DNA of 64,000 nt from Aquimarina sp. U1-2 (lineage in GTDB: Bacteria; Bacteroidota; Bacteroidia; Flavobacteriales; Flavobacteriaceae): assembly GCF_017897595.1 (NCBI RefSeq), contig NZ_JAGKIK010000002.1, positions 1-64,000 of the forward strand, written 5' to 3'. This document shows positions 16,210 through 24,900 of this stretch, piece by piece (position 1 is the first letter of the stretch; the number at the start of each line of letters is the position of its first letter). The notes beneath the pieces were generated by a model. The model saw only the letters and a list, made by a program, of their open reading frames with translations. It did not search any database and was not told the origin of the DNA. The position numbers and the translations under genes were made by a program.

Positions 16210-17832
16210 GTGAAAAAGAGAATTATCTACCCCGCAATTGCAGTAGTTATTTTTTTAACTACCGTAAGTTTTAAATCTGATTTTTTTGAAATTGCCAAGC
16301 AGATAGAAATTTTTACTACAATGTTCAAAGAGCTCAATATGAACTATGTAGATGAAACTAATCCTGCCGAACTTATGGATACGGCAATCAAAGCCATGTT
16401 AGACGATCTGGATCCCTACACCAAATATTGGAACGAACAGGATGTAGAAGCTTCAAAAATTAGAAACGCAGGAGAATATACCGGTATAGGCGCAACAGTA
16501 AAAACAATTAAAGATAAGATTATTATCATCGAACCTTATCAGGATTATCCTGCAGATAAAGCAGGTCTTAAGGCAGGAGACGAAATTATTCAGATAGGAG
16601 ATATTAAGGTTGCCGATTTTAAAGAAGATGCAGGAGAGCTTCTCAAAGGTGCAAGCGGAACAAAAGTAAATATCACGTATAACAGACAAGGAGAAATCAA
16701 AACCACCGTACTTACTCGAGAAGAAATCGAAGTCGATGCCGTTCCTTTTTATACCCTATTAGAGGATAATACCGGATATATCGTGCTATCCAAATTTAAT
16801 AATAAAGCCTCAAGTGAAACCATCGATGCATTGAAGGATTTAAAAGCCAAAGGAGCAGATAAGATGATTTTGGATCTTCGAGGAAACCCCGGGGGACTGT
16901 TAAGCGAAGCAATAAATGTGACCAATATCTTCGTTCCTAAGGGAGAACTAATCACTACTACAAAATCAGTGGTAAAAAAATATAATAAAGAGTACTTTAC
17001 AAAAAAAGATCCCGTAGACACGCAAATACCTTTGGTAGTTTTGGTTAATGGTCGAAGCGCCTCTGCCAGCGAGATCGTAGCTGGTAGCATACAGGATCTG
17101 GATAGAGGAATTGTTATAGGAGCAAGAAGCTTTGGAAAAGGATTAGTACAAAGACCTAAAAAATTGACCTATGGCACACAGCTAAAAATTACAATTTCGA
17201 GATATTATACCCCTAGTGGTCGTTGTATACAATCCTTGGATTACTGGCATCGAGACAAAGATAATAACGCAATTCGTATTGATGAAAAGGATTTTAAAGC
17301 TTTTAAAACCAAAAACGGAAGAACAGTATATGATGGTGGAGGCATTCAGCCGGATATTGAGATGGAAACGTCAAAATATAGTGATATCACCAATGCACTT
17401 CTTAAATCTGACGCTATTTTTAGTTACGCTACACAATACTATTATAACCACGAACTAGAAAAGGCAGACGATTTCAAATTTACAGATAGTGATTACGAAG
17501 CCTTTAAAACGTTTGTAAAGCAAAAAGATTTTGATTTTGAAACCGATACCGAAAAAGCCTTTAGAAAATCGCTACTTACTGCCAAAAGGGAAAAACTAGA
17601 TGTTGCTATCGCCTCAAGTTATGATGCGTTGCTCGTTGCTATAAAAAAATCTAAAGAAAAAGCTCTAGATACTCATAAAAATGAAATAGTGAATTTGTTG
17701 ACCGATGAGATTATCAAAAGGTATTTCTATAGAGAAGGATTGTATAATTATTATGTAGAACATAATCCTGAGGTAGCAAAAAGTAAAGCAATATTAGCAA
17801 ACACCTCAAAATATCAGGAAATTTTAAAATAA
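16210..17832 (+). CDS. S41 family C-terminal processing protease, GTG start
   Basis: A 540-residue tail-specific periplasmic protease (CtpA/Prc type). A membrane-targeting N-terminus (residues 3-20) is followed by an N-terminal helical region, a PDZ domain (about 88-165, with TGIGATVKT and AGLKAGDEIIQIGD) and the S41 core. The Ser/Lys dyad is Ser285 in GRSASASE and Lys310 in SFGKGLVQ, with the expected 25-residue spacing. LDLRGNPGG (222-230) is the conserved substrate-binding strand. A 130-residue C-terminal helical extension follows. The start is GTG, chosen because it directly precedes KKRIIYPAIAVVIFL. The TAA stop is the first triplet at the boundary of a dispersed repeat. Confidence 0.92.
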   Translation: MKKRIIYPAIAVVIFLTTVSFKSDFFEIAKQIEIFTTMFKELNMNYVDETNPAELMDTAIKAMLDDLDPYTKYWNEQDVEASKIRNAGEYTGIGATVKTIKDKIIIIEPYQDYPADKAGLKAGDEIIQIGDIKVADFKEDAGELLKGASGTKVNITYNRQGEIKTTVLTREEIEVDAVPFYTLLEDNTGYIVLSKFNNKASSETIDALKDLKAKGADKMILDLRGNPGGLLSEAINVTNIFVPKGELITTTKSVVKKYNKEYFTKKDPVDTQIPLVVLVNGRSASASEIVAGSIQDLDRGIVIGARSFGKGLVQRPKKLTYGTQLKITISRYYTPSGRCIQSLDYWHRDKDNNAIRIDEKDFKAFKTKNGRTVYDGGGIQPDIEMETSKYSDITNALLKSDAIFSYATQYYYNHELEKADDFKFTDSDYEAFKTFVKQKDFDFETDTEKAFRKSLLTAKREKLDVAIASSYDALLVAIKKSKEKALDTHKNEIVNLLTDEIIKRYFYREGLYNYYVEHNPEVAKSKAILANTSKYQEILK

Positions 17833-17935
17833 ACTGCCTCTGGGCAAGCCCACGTAGTATTTGTTAAAAACAATTTTTAAATTTCAGAGCAGATCTTAGG
17901 ATAGTATATATTATACTATTGCACTTAGACCAAAG
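17833..17935 (-). repeat. Diverged TTGGCACC/GAGGTAGT repeat at the S41 stop codon
   Basis: ACTGCCTCTGGGCAAGCCCA begins immediately after the TAA stop (17830-17832). On the minus strand the copy includes the TTGTTTTTAACAAAT block shared with 11057-11148. The far end is uncertain. Confidence 0.55.
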
Positions 17936-18101
17936 TTTAGTAGCGAGGCTCCTAGGTGCTTTAGCGCTTATCTTTACCTAAAATTAGGTTAAATTTTTAT
18001 TTCTAATTTAGCTACACACACAAAACACTTTTTAATTAGTTCATATACAGTATACGTATCCTTCTGAGCTCCTATAATTGCGAGGGATCTATTATAGCTT
18101 C

Positions 18102-18109
18102 TATATTTG
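18102..18109 (+). promoter_or_regulatory. -7 box for the gene at 18136
   Basis: TATATTTG fits TAnnTTTG, 26 nt before the ATG at 18136. Confidence 0.6.
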
Positions 18110-18135
18110 TTTAAAAATTTTAAATTCGTATAAAA

Positions 18136-18834
18136 ATGAAGTTATCAAAAAATCTCGCAGTCTTTTTTCTTACTTTTATTGTAACAACAACTCTTTTCGC
18201 CCAGTCAAACATAACATCCTTTAGTTTTAAGAAAGGAGAAGTTTTAGACATTCTTTTACTAACCACAAAACCTGGAACCGAAAAAGACTTCGAGCGATAT
18301 AAAAAAACTATTTTTCCTATTGGTGTCAAAAGAACATTCCAGCCCTTACCTGGATTTGGTATAAAAGAAACAATACAAGGTAATATACAGCCTGCCAGTT
18401 TCATTCTTGGTAAATGGAATGATCTAAAAAATCGAGAACAATTTATTGCCGAAATTGAAGGCTTGGTTCCCGACTTTCATATCCAACGCAGAAACAACTG
18501 GTCTTTATTTACTTTAACCTATTACGAAATACCCAACGATATCACTTTTAAAATTGACAGAAATAAATATAATGTAGTAACTTCTTATTGGAAAAAAGAT
18601 ACAGAATCATTTCAAAAATTTACAAAACTATGGTCTCAAAAGTCAGTGGTTAATGGTGGCAAGAATATTATCAAACTTACTAACGGAAAATCTGTGATGG
18701 GATATTACCATAATCCGGATATAGTAATGGTTACACAATGGGACAGTCAAGAGGCCTTTGACAAGTTTTATAAAGAAAACCTTACGATGAATCACGATGG
18801 TATATTGCACGTAAATCAGTTTGTATTAAAGTAA
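18136..18834 (+). CDS. Secreted protein with two ferredoxin-like (ABM-type) repeats
   Basis: A 232-residue exported protein. A signal peptide spans 1-22 (TTLFAQ). The mature part looks like two related alpha/beta halves. One (about 30-130) contains VLDILLLTTKPGTEKDFERY. The other (about 140-230) contains NVVTSYWKKDTESFQKF and a closing MVTQWDSQEAFDKFY strand-helix. These are typical of dimeric alpha-beta-barrel (antibiotic-biosynthesis-monooxygenase/DUF1330-like) folds. No catalytic residues can be assigned, so a binding or scavenging role is as likely as an enzyme. It has its own promoter and precedes an AraC-type regulator by 131 bp, but no link is demonstrable. The TAA stop coincides with the edge of a 49-bp repeat. 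Confidence 0.75.
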   Translation: MKLSKNLAVFFLTFIVTTTLFAQSNITSFSFKKGEVLDILLLTTKPGTEKDFERYKKTIFPIGVKRTFQPLPGFGIKETIQGNIQPASFILGKWNDLKNREQFIAEIEGLVPDFHIQRRNNWSLFTLTYYEIPNDITFKIDRNKYNVVTSYWKKDTESFQKFTKLWSQKSVVNGGKNIIKLTNGKSVMGYYHNPDIVMVTQWDSQEAFDKFYKENLTMNHDGILHVNQFVLK

Positions 18835-18883
18835 ACTACCTCGGGCAAGCCCATGGAGGCATTATACCCTTTGGCGGTGCCAA
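18835..18883 (-). repeat. TTGGCACC/GAGGTAGT repeat, short 49-bp copy
   Basis: On the minus strand it reads TTGGCACCGCCAAAGGGTAT to GCCCGAGGTAGT, lacking the central AATTGAAAAA block. It is flanked by TAA at 18832-18834 (the stop codon of the preceding gene) and TAA at 18884-18886, a candidate 3-bp duplication. Confidence 0.8.
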
Positions 18884-18965
18884 TAAAATTCCAAACAGCT
18901 GCGCAGGTAGGCGGTAAAAATAACTAAAACGTATAACGGATTAGTAAAAAAAGACAATAATTTTT

Positions 18966-20069
18966 ATGCAATCGTTTCTAAATCAATTAGTGTATTTTGC
19001 GTACTTTCAAAGCTTATTTTTATTGTTTATTTATGTTTTTTCTTCTAAAAAAAGAAAAGTTATAAATACGTATGTTGCCCTTTTAATATTGGTTTTAGTT
19101 ATTGGGCTAAGCGGAAGAATAGTATATATTTCTGGATTTTTTGGTGATAATTACAGATGGGTTATTTTTTCAGAGTTTGCGACATTATTATTTGGTGCTA
19201 CTATTTACTTATTTACTCGATCTAGTCTATTAAAAAAACCGTTTTCGTATAAAGAGTTACGTCATTATATACCCGCAATCCTATACAATGCATTAGTCAC
19301 AGTTATTTTTATTCTACCTTCTGATGAGGTGCTGCAAGAAAGAATAGAAAGTAGAGAACAGTTTAGATATACGCTTATTTTTATTGCTGTTGGATTACTA
19401 GTTAACATGACCTACTGGGTCTTAAGCTTTCGGATCTTTTTAAGGTTTAAGAAAAATATCCAGAATGAACTAAGCTATAGCATAAAATCCCAGTTTTTTT
19501 TAAATTTTTTAATAGCTATAGGATTTTGCATGCTTTGCTGGTTGGGTTTATTTATCTATTGGATTTTAGGATTTCAATTCTTAACAAAATCCTCTTGGCA
19601 AATCGTATGGATAAGCATTGCCCTTATTATTCTATTTCTTACATTTTATAGTATAAAAGAACCACAGTTATTTAAAGTTACCGAGCTTATAGCGCCTAAA
19701 AAATATACACAGTCCAAATTATCTAATGAAGAGTTAGATACGTTAAAATCTCAATTAGACCATTTAATGATACAAAGAAAACCATATTTGAACCGGAAGC
19801 TTCTGAAATCAGAATTGGCAGAGATGTTAGGGGTTAGCAACCCAGAAATAGCACGTTTACTCAACGAGCGTATAGGGATGAACTTTTTCGAATATGTAAA
19901 TTATTATAGAATAAAAGAGTTTATAGCCCTGGCTAAGACTGAAGATGCCAAACATATTACTTTCTATGGCCTTGCTCAAGAGGCCGGCTTCAATTCTAAA
20001 ACTACATTTAATAAATCATTTAAAGATTTGATGGGGACTACGCCAAAAGAGTATTTCTCAAATCTTTAA
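18966..20069 (+). CDS. AraC-family regulator with membrane-embedded sensor domain
   Basis: A 367-residue membrane-anchored transcription factor. The first 240 residues contain about seven hydrophobic segments (for example LVYFAYFQSLFLLFIYVF and VALLILVLVIGLSG). The C-terminal 100 residues carry an AraC-type double helix-turn-helix: LLKSELAEMLGVSNPEIARL is the first motif and FYGLAQEAGFNSKTTFNKSF the second, ending GTTPKEYFSNL. Such 7TM-HTH_18 proteins are common in Flavobacteriia; the signal they sense is unknown. The next gene (DUF2911, 20259) is on the same strand and may be a target. The last base of the stop codon is the first base of a 169-bp palindromic element. Confidence 0.88.
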   Translation: MQSFLNQLVYFAYFQSLFLLFIYVFSSKKRKVINTYVALLILVLVIGLSGRIVYISGFFGDNYRWVIFSEFATLLFGATIYLFTRSSLLKKPFSYKELRHYIPAILYNALVTVIFILPSDEVLQERIESREQFRYTLIFIAVGLLVNMTYWVLSFRIFLRFKKNIQNELSYSIKSQFFLNFLIAIGFCMLCWLGLFIYWILGFQFLTKSSWQIVWISIALIILFLTFYSIKEPQLFKVTELIAPKKYTQSKLSNEELDTLKSQLDHLMIQRKPYLNRKLLKSELAEMLGVSNPEIARLLNERIGMNFFEYVNYYRIKEFIALAKTEDAKHITFYGLAQEAGFNSKTTFNKSFKDLMGTTPKEYFSNL

Positions 20070-20237
20070 CCCGGATTATGTATTATAAAATCTATTACGG
20101 CTTGAAATACCTTCAAAAACAAACGCTGCGCTGTATTTTTCAATTTCACCGTAGCGGTGCTATGCTAAAATTGAGAAAACACTTGTTTTTATTGGTATTT
20201 CAACCCTCATTACGAAATTCTAATACATAATCCAGGT
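20069..20237. repeat. 169-bp palindromic element (MITE-like), copy 1
   Basis: Terminal inverted repeats ACCCGGATTATGTATTA and, on the opposite strand, ACCTGGATTATGTATTA. Flanking TTA triplets at 20066-20068 and 20238-20240 are a candidate target duplication. The centre contains CACCGTAGCGGTG. The whole element can fold into one long imperfect hairpin. It fills nearly the entire gap between the AraC regulator and the DUF2911 gene. Confidence 0.85.
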
Positions 20238-20258
20238 TTAATTAAAATTGTAAACACT

Positions 20259-21092
20259 ATGTACAAAGTACTTTTTATGAGTATCATGATGGTAATAACG
20301 GCTAATGCACAGCTTCGAGTTCCTGCGTTAAGTCCATCTTCAAAAACAATACAAACTGTTGGATTAACAGAGATAGAAATCGAATATTCTAGACCAAGTA
20401 AAAGAGATAGAACTATTTTTGGAGAAGATGGTATCATTCCTTACGGAGAATTATGGCGAACCGGCGCAAACGCAGCTACTAAAATTACGTTTAGTGATGA
20501 TCTGCTAATTTCTGAAACACCCATAAAAAAAGGTTCTTACGCTATTCTTACCAAACCAGGGAAAAATAGTTGGGATCTATACGTATACAGCTATGAATCC
20601 CAAAATTGGAGTACGTACGTAGATCGCACGCCCATTGCCAGTTTTACGATTGATCGCATCAAATCGAATCAGGTAGTAGAAACCTTCTTGATGTATATAG
20701 ATCAAATTACGCTAAACAGTGCGCAATTGATATTCACTTGGGATACTACCAAAATAGTACTGCCTCTAAAGTTTATGACACATGAAAAAACCATGGCTGC
20801 TATCTATAAAACACTTTCAGGACCGTCTACCTTTGATTACTTTCAGGCAGCATTATATTTGCACGAAGCTCAAGAAGATTTAGAAAAAGCACTTACCTAT
20901 ATTCAAAAAGCTACTAAAAATGAAAATGCCTTGTTTTTTCAGGTGTATCGGGAAGCTTTGATTCTAGCTGACCTCGATAGAAAAACCGAGGCAATACTAG
21001 CAGCCAAAAGGTCGTTGGCACTATCCAAAAAAGCAAAGAACAAAGATTTTATCAGATTAAATGAGAAAAACATAAAAGAATGGTCGAAATAA
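20259..21092 (+). CDS. DUF2911 domain-containing secreted protein
   Basis: A 277-residue exported protein. A signal peptide spans 1-17 (ITANAQ). The DUF2911 domain occupies about 20-165, with the characteristic IEIEYSRPSKRDRTIFGE and LWRTGANAATKITFSDD. The C-terminal third (about 180-277) is helical, with a TPR-like YLHEAQEDLEKALTYIQKA pattern. The function of DUF2911 is unknown; the fold resembles a periplasmic or outer-membrane-associated beta-sandwich. The ATG lies only 21 bp after the palindromic element, so its promoter must be inside that element or further upstream in or before the AraC gene. Confidence 0.9.
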   Translation: MYKVLFMSIMMVITANAQLRVPALSPSSKTIQTVGLTEIEIEYSRPSKRDRTIFGEDGIIPYGELWRTGANAATKITFSDDLLISETPIKKGSYAILTKPGKNSWDLYVYSYESQNWSTYVDRTPIASFTIDRIKSNQVVETFLMYIDQITLNSAQLIFTWDTTKIVLPLKFMTHEKTMAAIYKTLSGPSTFDYFQAALYLHEAQEDLEKALTYIQKATKNENALFFQVYREALILADLDRKTEAILAAKRSLALSKKAKNKDFIRLNEKNIKEWSK

Positions 21093-21105
21093 TCTAATTT
21101 TTATT

Positions 21106-21243
21106 GAATATCCGCTATACATCATAAAATTGACTTTAATGTCTGGTAGAGCGCAGTCGAGACCTGATTTTAAGCTCATTGGATTTACTAACCTCTCGAC
21201 TGCGCTCGAGGAGACAGTGCGATATGATTGATTACGGATATTC
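21106..21243. repeat. GAATATCCG-family palindromic repeat, copy 2
   Basis: The ends GAATATCCG (21106-21114) and CGGATATTC (21235-21243) are exact inverted repeats. An inner hairpin pairs GAGCGCAGTCGAGA with TCTCGACTGCGCTC. The inner stem differs from the copies at 10672 and 42304, so the outer ends are conserved while the core has been exchanged. Confidence 0.7.
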
Positions 21244-21275
21244 ATTATTATTTATCTAAAATTGACTTGAATTTA

Positions 21276-21444
21276 ACCCGCTTTATGCATTAGAAAATCT
21301 ATTACGGCTTTAAACTGCTGCAAAACCAAGCACTACGTTGTATTTTTAAGTTTCACCGTAGCGATGCTATGCTGAAACTTAGAAAACACTTGGTTTTATG
21401 GCATTTTCAAGCCTCATAACGAAATTCTAATGCATAAAGCGGGT
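21276..21444. repeat. 169-bp palindromic element (MITE-like), copy 2
   Basis: Terminal repeats ACCCGCTTTATGCATTAG are identical at both ends. Flanking TTA occurs at 21273-21275 and 21445-21447. It differs from the 26230-26398 copy at only about five positions and has the same length, indicating recent spread. Confidence 0.88.
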
Positions 21445-21511
21445 TTAACCAATAAAACAAATATGTACTTATTACGTTATATATCATGTACAAACTAATA
21501 CATGTTGTATC

Positions 21512-21748
21512 ATGAAAACTTTAAAAAAGTGGTTCGTAGCTACACTGCTTCTGATAGCAGTAGTTGCTTGTGGCGACAAGAAAAAAGAAGAAAAGAAGCC
21601 AGTAGTTAAAAAAGCATCTGCGACCACTATAAAAAAGGCGAAAAAGAAAGTAGCAACCAAAAAATTGTCTAAAAAAGAACTTAGACAGTTAAAAAAGGCA
21701 CAAAAAAAACGCGAACGCGAAGCAAAGCGAAAAAAGCGTGCGAACTAA
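21512..21748 (+). CDS. Small lysine-rich lipoprotein
   Basis: A 78-residue protein. The lipoprotein signal is short and clear (LLIAVVAC, Cys20). The mature 58 residues are dominated by Lys (more than 40 percent), with some Glu, Ala and Arg, and end KKREREAKRKKRAN. The strongly cationic tail could bind nucleic acid, lipopolysaccharide or the cell-wall surface; none can be chosen from the sequence. The tail composition is low-complexity, so homology searches will be uninformative. A strong terminator follows at 21779-21808. The gene is preceded by a palindromic element and no clear -7 box was seen. Confidence 0.72.
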   Translation: MKTLKKWFVATLLLIAVVACGDKKKEEKKPVVKKASATTIKKAKKKVATKKLSKKELRQLKKAQKKREREAKRKKRAN

Positions 21749-21778
21749 ACCATAAAATAATATAAACCGGGATAAAGC

Positions 21779-21808
21779 AAATAGGCTATCTGTACAGATA
21801 GCCTATTT
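21779..21808. terminator. Strong intrinsic terminator
   Basis: AAATAGGCTATCTG and its exact complement CAGATAGCCTATTT form a 14-bp perfect palindrome with flanking A and T runs, placed 31 bp after the Lys-rich lipoprotein stop. It can act in both directions, but the next gene on the minus strand ends 131 bp further on. Confidence 0.88.
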
Positions 21809-21938
21809 TATATGCTTTAATTTGTTATTAGGTAACCATAACACATGTTTTTTTAGTGCTACGGGTTAGTTTTTTGATACTCCTTTTGCCTTACAATCAA
21901 AAAAGTCAAGATGAGTTCAACGTTTTCTACAAAAACAT

Positions 21939-24900
21939 TTAGTTCTTAAGTATCTTTTTTGTGGTTCTAAACGTTCCTTTTTCATCTGAAGCACGAACTA
22001 CATAAAATCCACGCGGAAATTTACGCATATCTACAGAGAATCGAGATGATCCCACAGCAAGTCGTACAGCTTGTTGATACACTGTTTTACCGGTAATGTC
22101 AGTAATAATTACTTCAACGTCGCTTTTTGAAAGCACCTGAAAATCTAAAAACAACTGTTCTATTACCGGATTGGGAGCAATAGCTATATGTACATCACCT
22201 GATTCGAAATCTTCTTTCAGCAGTTCGCTGTCAAAAGCTGTTGGGGTATGTAAAGCAGTAATTGCTCGTTTTGTAAAGAGGTTTTCTCCATTCTCTAGAC
22301 AAACTATGGCATCTAAGTCAAAACCATCGGCAAACCATGGAAATACGTTACGATCACTTACATCCACAATTTTAATATACTTGGCAGTATCCAAATTCCC
22401 ATCAGCCAGATCAAATTCTCCGTCTTGGCAGGTGGTGCCTAGCGAAGCAAATTCTACACCGTCTGCAGAGGCAAAAACCTCAGCCGTTTCAGGAAAGTAT
22501 TGGCAAGGGATATTATCAAAAAATCCTGTAGATTCGAATACTGCAAATTCGTTGGTATTCTTATTGTCGAATATCTTTTCATTTAGCGCTATAGTAATAG
22601 CACCTCCAAAACCTAAACTTACAAAATCAAAATATTTTCTTTCGTTGGGAGTGCCCAAAGCACGATGCGGATTACTTCTGAATCGGGATATTTTTCTTCC
22701 GTCTTTTCGTTTTCCTTGCTCAAAGGATACAATAGATGCGCCTGTGCACGAATTCTCTCTAAAAGGTTGCTCTAATAGAAACCGAGCTGAAACCGGAAAG
22801 TGATCTGAAGTGGTAAATGCATAGTCAGCATCATATATCTCGTAATGTACAGTTACCGAGTTTTCGATATATGCCTCGTCGAGTTCATTGGTAATTGTGA
22901 TATGATCGATCATATTTTCTCTAAAGACAAAAGAACGTAACCCTGCTTCGCTTAAAGCCGAAGAAACAATAGTATAATTTGCAGTATCATCTACATACTC
23001 CTGAAAACTTGAAATCGTAGAAGAAATGTCGGCAACTGTTTCATCGACATCATCATTATAATCGCCCAGAAGAACCACTTTGTTATTCGCAAAATGAGCG
23101 TCAAGAGAATCTTTTAAGACTTCCACATCATATTTGCGCATATTATATCGATTTTGAGGATTGCGACTGTTATTCGCCCTGGCATGCAGTGCAATCAAAT
23201 CTATACGCTCTGTAACGCCGTTTACGGTTACATCTGCTGTTAGTAAGAAAGGTAATCTACCACTGGCAAAAAAACGAGAAGTCTCATCGGGATAATTGAC
23301 TAAAGCACTATCATCACCACCGTTATAGAGCGGATGAATTGAAGTAAACATTGCCCTTGTACTCACTACAGAGACGGTTTCGGTATTATAAATAAAACCG
23401 ATTTTTTGAAAAGGTGGAGTGCCTCCTGGGTTAGAGAAAGCATCAGATAACACATAATCATATCCTGGTAATTGTGCTACCAGTTCTTCTAGCAGAGCAT
23501 CATCAGCTATTTCTTGAACTGCGTAAATATCTGAATTAAGTCGTTGAAGTACAGTAGCCGTACTATCCCTTTGAATGGCATCAGACATTGGGTTTTGACC
23601 TACGGGAGAGTTATTTTCATCTCCAAACCATTCGATATTCCAAGTAACCACATCAAAAGTATCTTCTTTAGGGATACCAATAGTGTCTCCAGGAGGAATA
23701 AAGTCTACAGTACAAGGGATGTCATTAAGGTCTCTGGGCAGTAGCTGAAAAAACTCCCTAAAACGACCTACTACACCAGTAATTGAAGGACATGTTGTAG
23801 GTTGTACTTTACCTACGACAGATGCGACGTCGTTATCGATGCGAAGTTCTCCTGCTCCGCTGGCGTCGGTGAGTGTAACATTAGAATTTCCGAAGAGAAG
23901 ATCTCCGGGATTAGGAAACGTAGTATTGGTTACCTGAACTAATTCTCCTGGATGGCTCTCAATTTCAGACAGTGTAATTATTTGCGGAAGAATTGGGCGT
24001 TGAGGTCTCCCGTTATCTATGACTTCAACTACACCCGTAATCTGAACTTGGTCATTAAAAACAGCTCTTACGCCGGTTAATGTGATAGAATCTCCAACTT
24101 GTAATGCAGCATTGGCCTGTACTTGTTCGTCGAATACCGCAATACCACCGGTAGCATCCTGAATGAACGCAGGACCGTTAAAGCTATTGGTAACCGTAAG
24201 TACCCCGGCAATAGTAACTGCTGTTCCCTCTGCTGCGGCTCTGGCTTCGGCAATAGTAACGGTTTCTCCTGGTACGACAAGCACCCCTTCATTACTAATT
24301 CCCGGCGTAGGAGCTTTGGCTACATAGGATGTCGTATTGCGAGCCCCCCCTTGTCCATTAGGAATGCGTTGAAGAGAAGCTGCATCTTTGTCTCCGTTTT
24401 GATTTTCGTTGAGCTGCGGTTGATTCGCATTTAACAGTGTTAGTAATACTATATTGTCACTGTCATCGGTGTCGTATACTATAGCATCAACAATATTTTC
24501 GGTACTAATCGCGGTTCCGTTAGGAAAAGAAGAAGCATCATCAACATATAGAACTACAGCGTCTGCTCCATTCTGAAATGAATTTCCGGGTACAATAAGG
24601 TCAACATTCGCTACATCGGCATTACCAATTACGAAATAACCTCCTGCATCAGTAGAAAAGCCATCTAAATCTATGGCGCTATAACTTGCATTATTACTTC
24701 CGTTATAGTTAACCAGTACAAAGCCTTCTAGAGAAGTATTTCCTATTCCGCCGTCATACAACTCGACAAATTCCAGGGTGTCTGAGCCTTGCGTATCTGC
24801 ATCAATTTCGTTGATTAGTAAAGATGTTACAGGGCTTCCCCCATCATTTGCGACCTGATTTTTTTGATTAGGTGTGTTTACTGCTTCTCCCGGATCGGCA

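Larger units (their letters stand above)
17833..18135. other. 303-bp intergenic stretch
   Basis: Contains the diverged repeat (17833-17935), a short inverted sequence TTTACCTAAAATTAGGTTAA (about 17974-17993) and the -7 box at 18102-18109. No gene is visible. Confidence 0.5.

Noticed and set aside
22171..22803. 210-codon plus-strand frame opposite the giant nuclease
   Set aside because: Shadow of the clear minus-strand T9SS protein; composition is Ser/Lys-rich and unlike a real protein.
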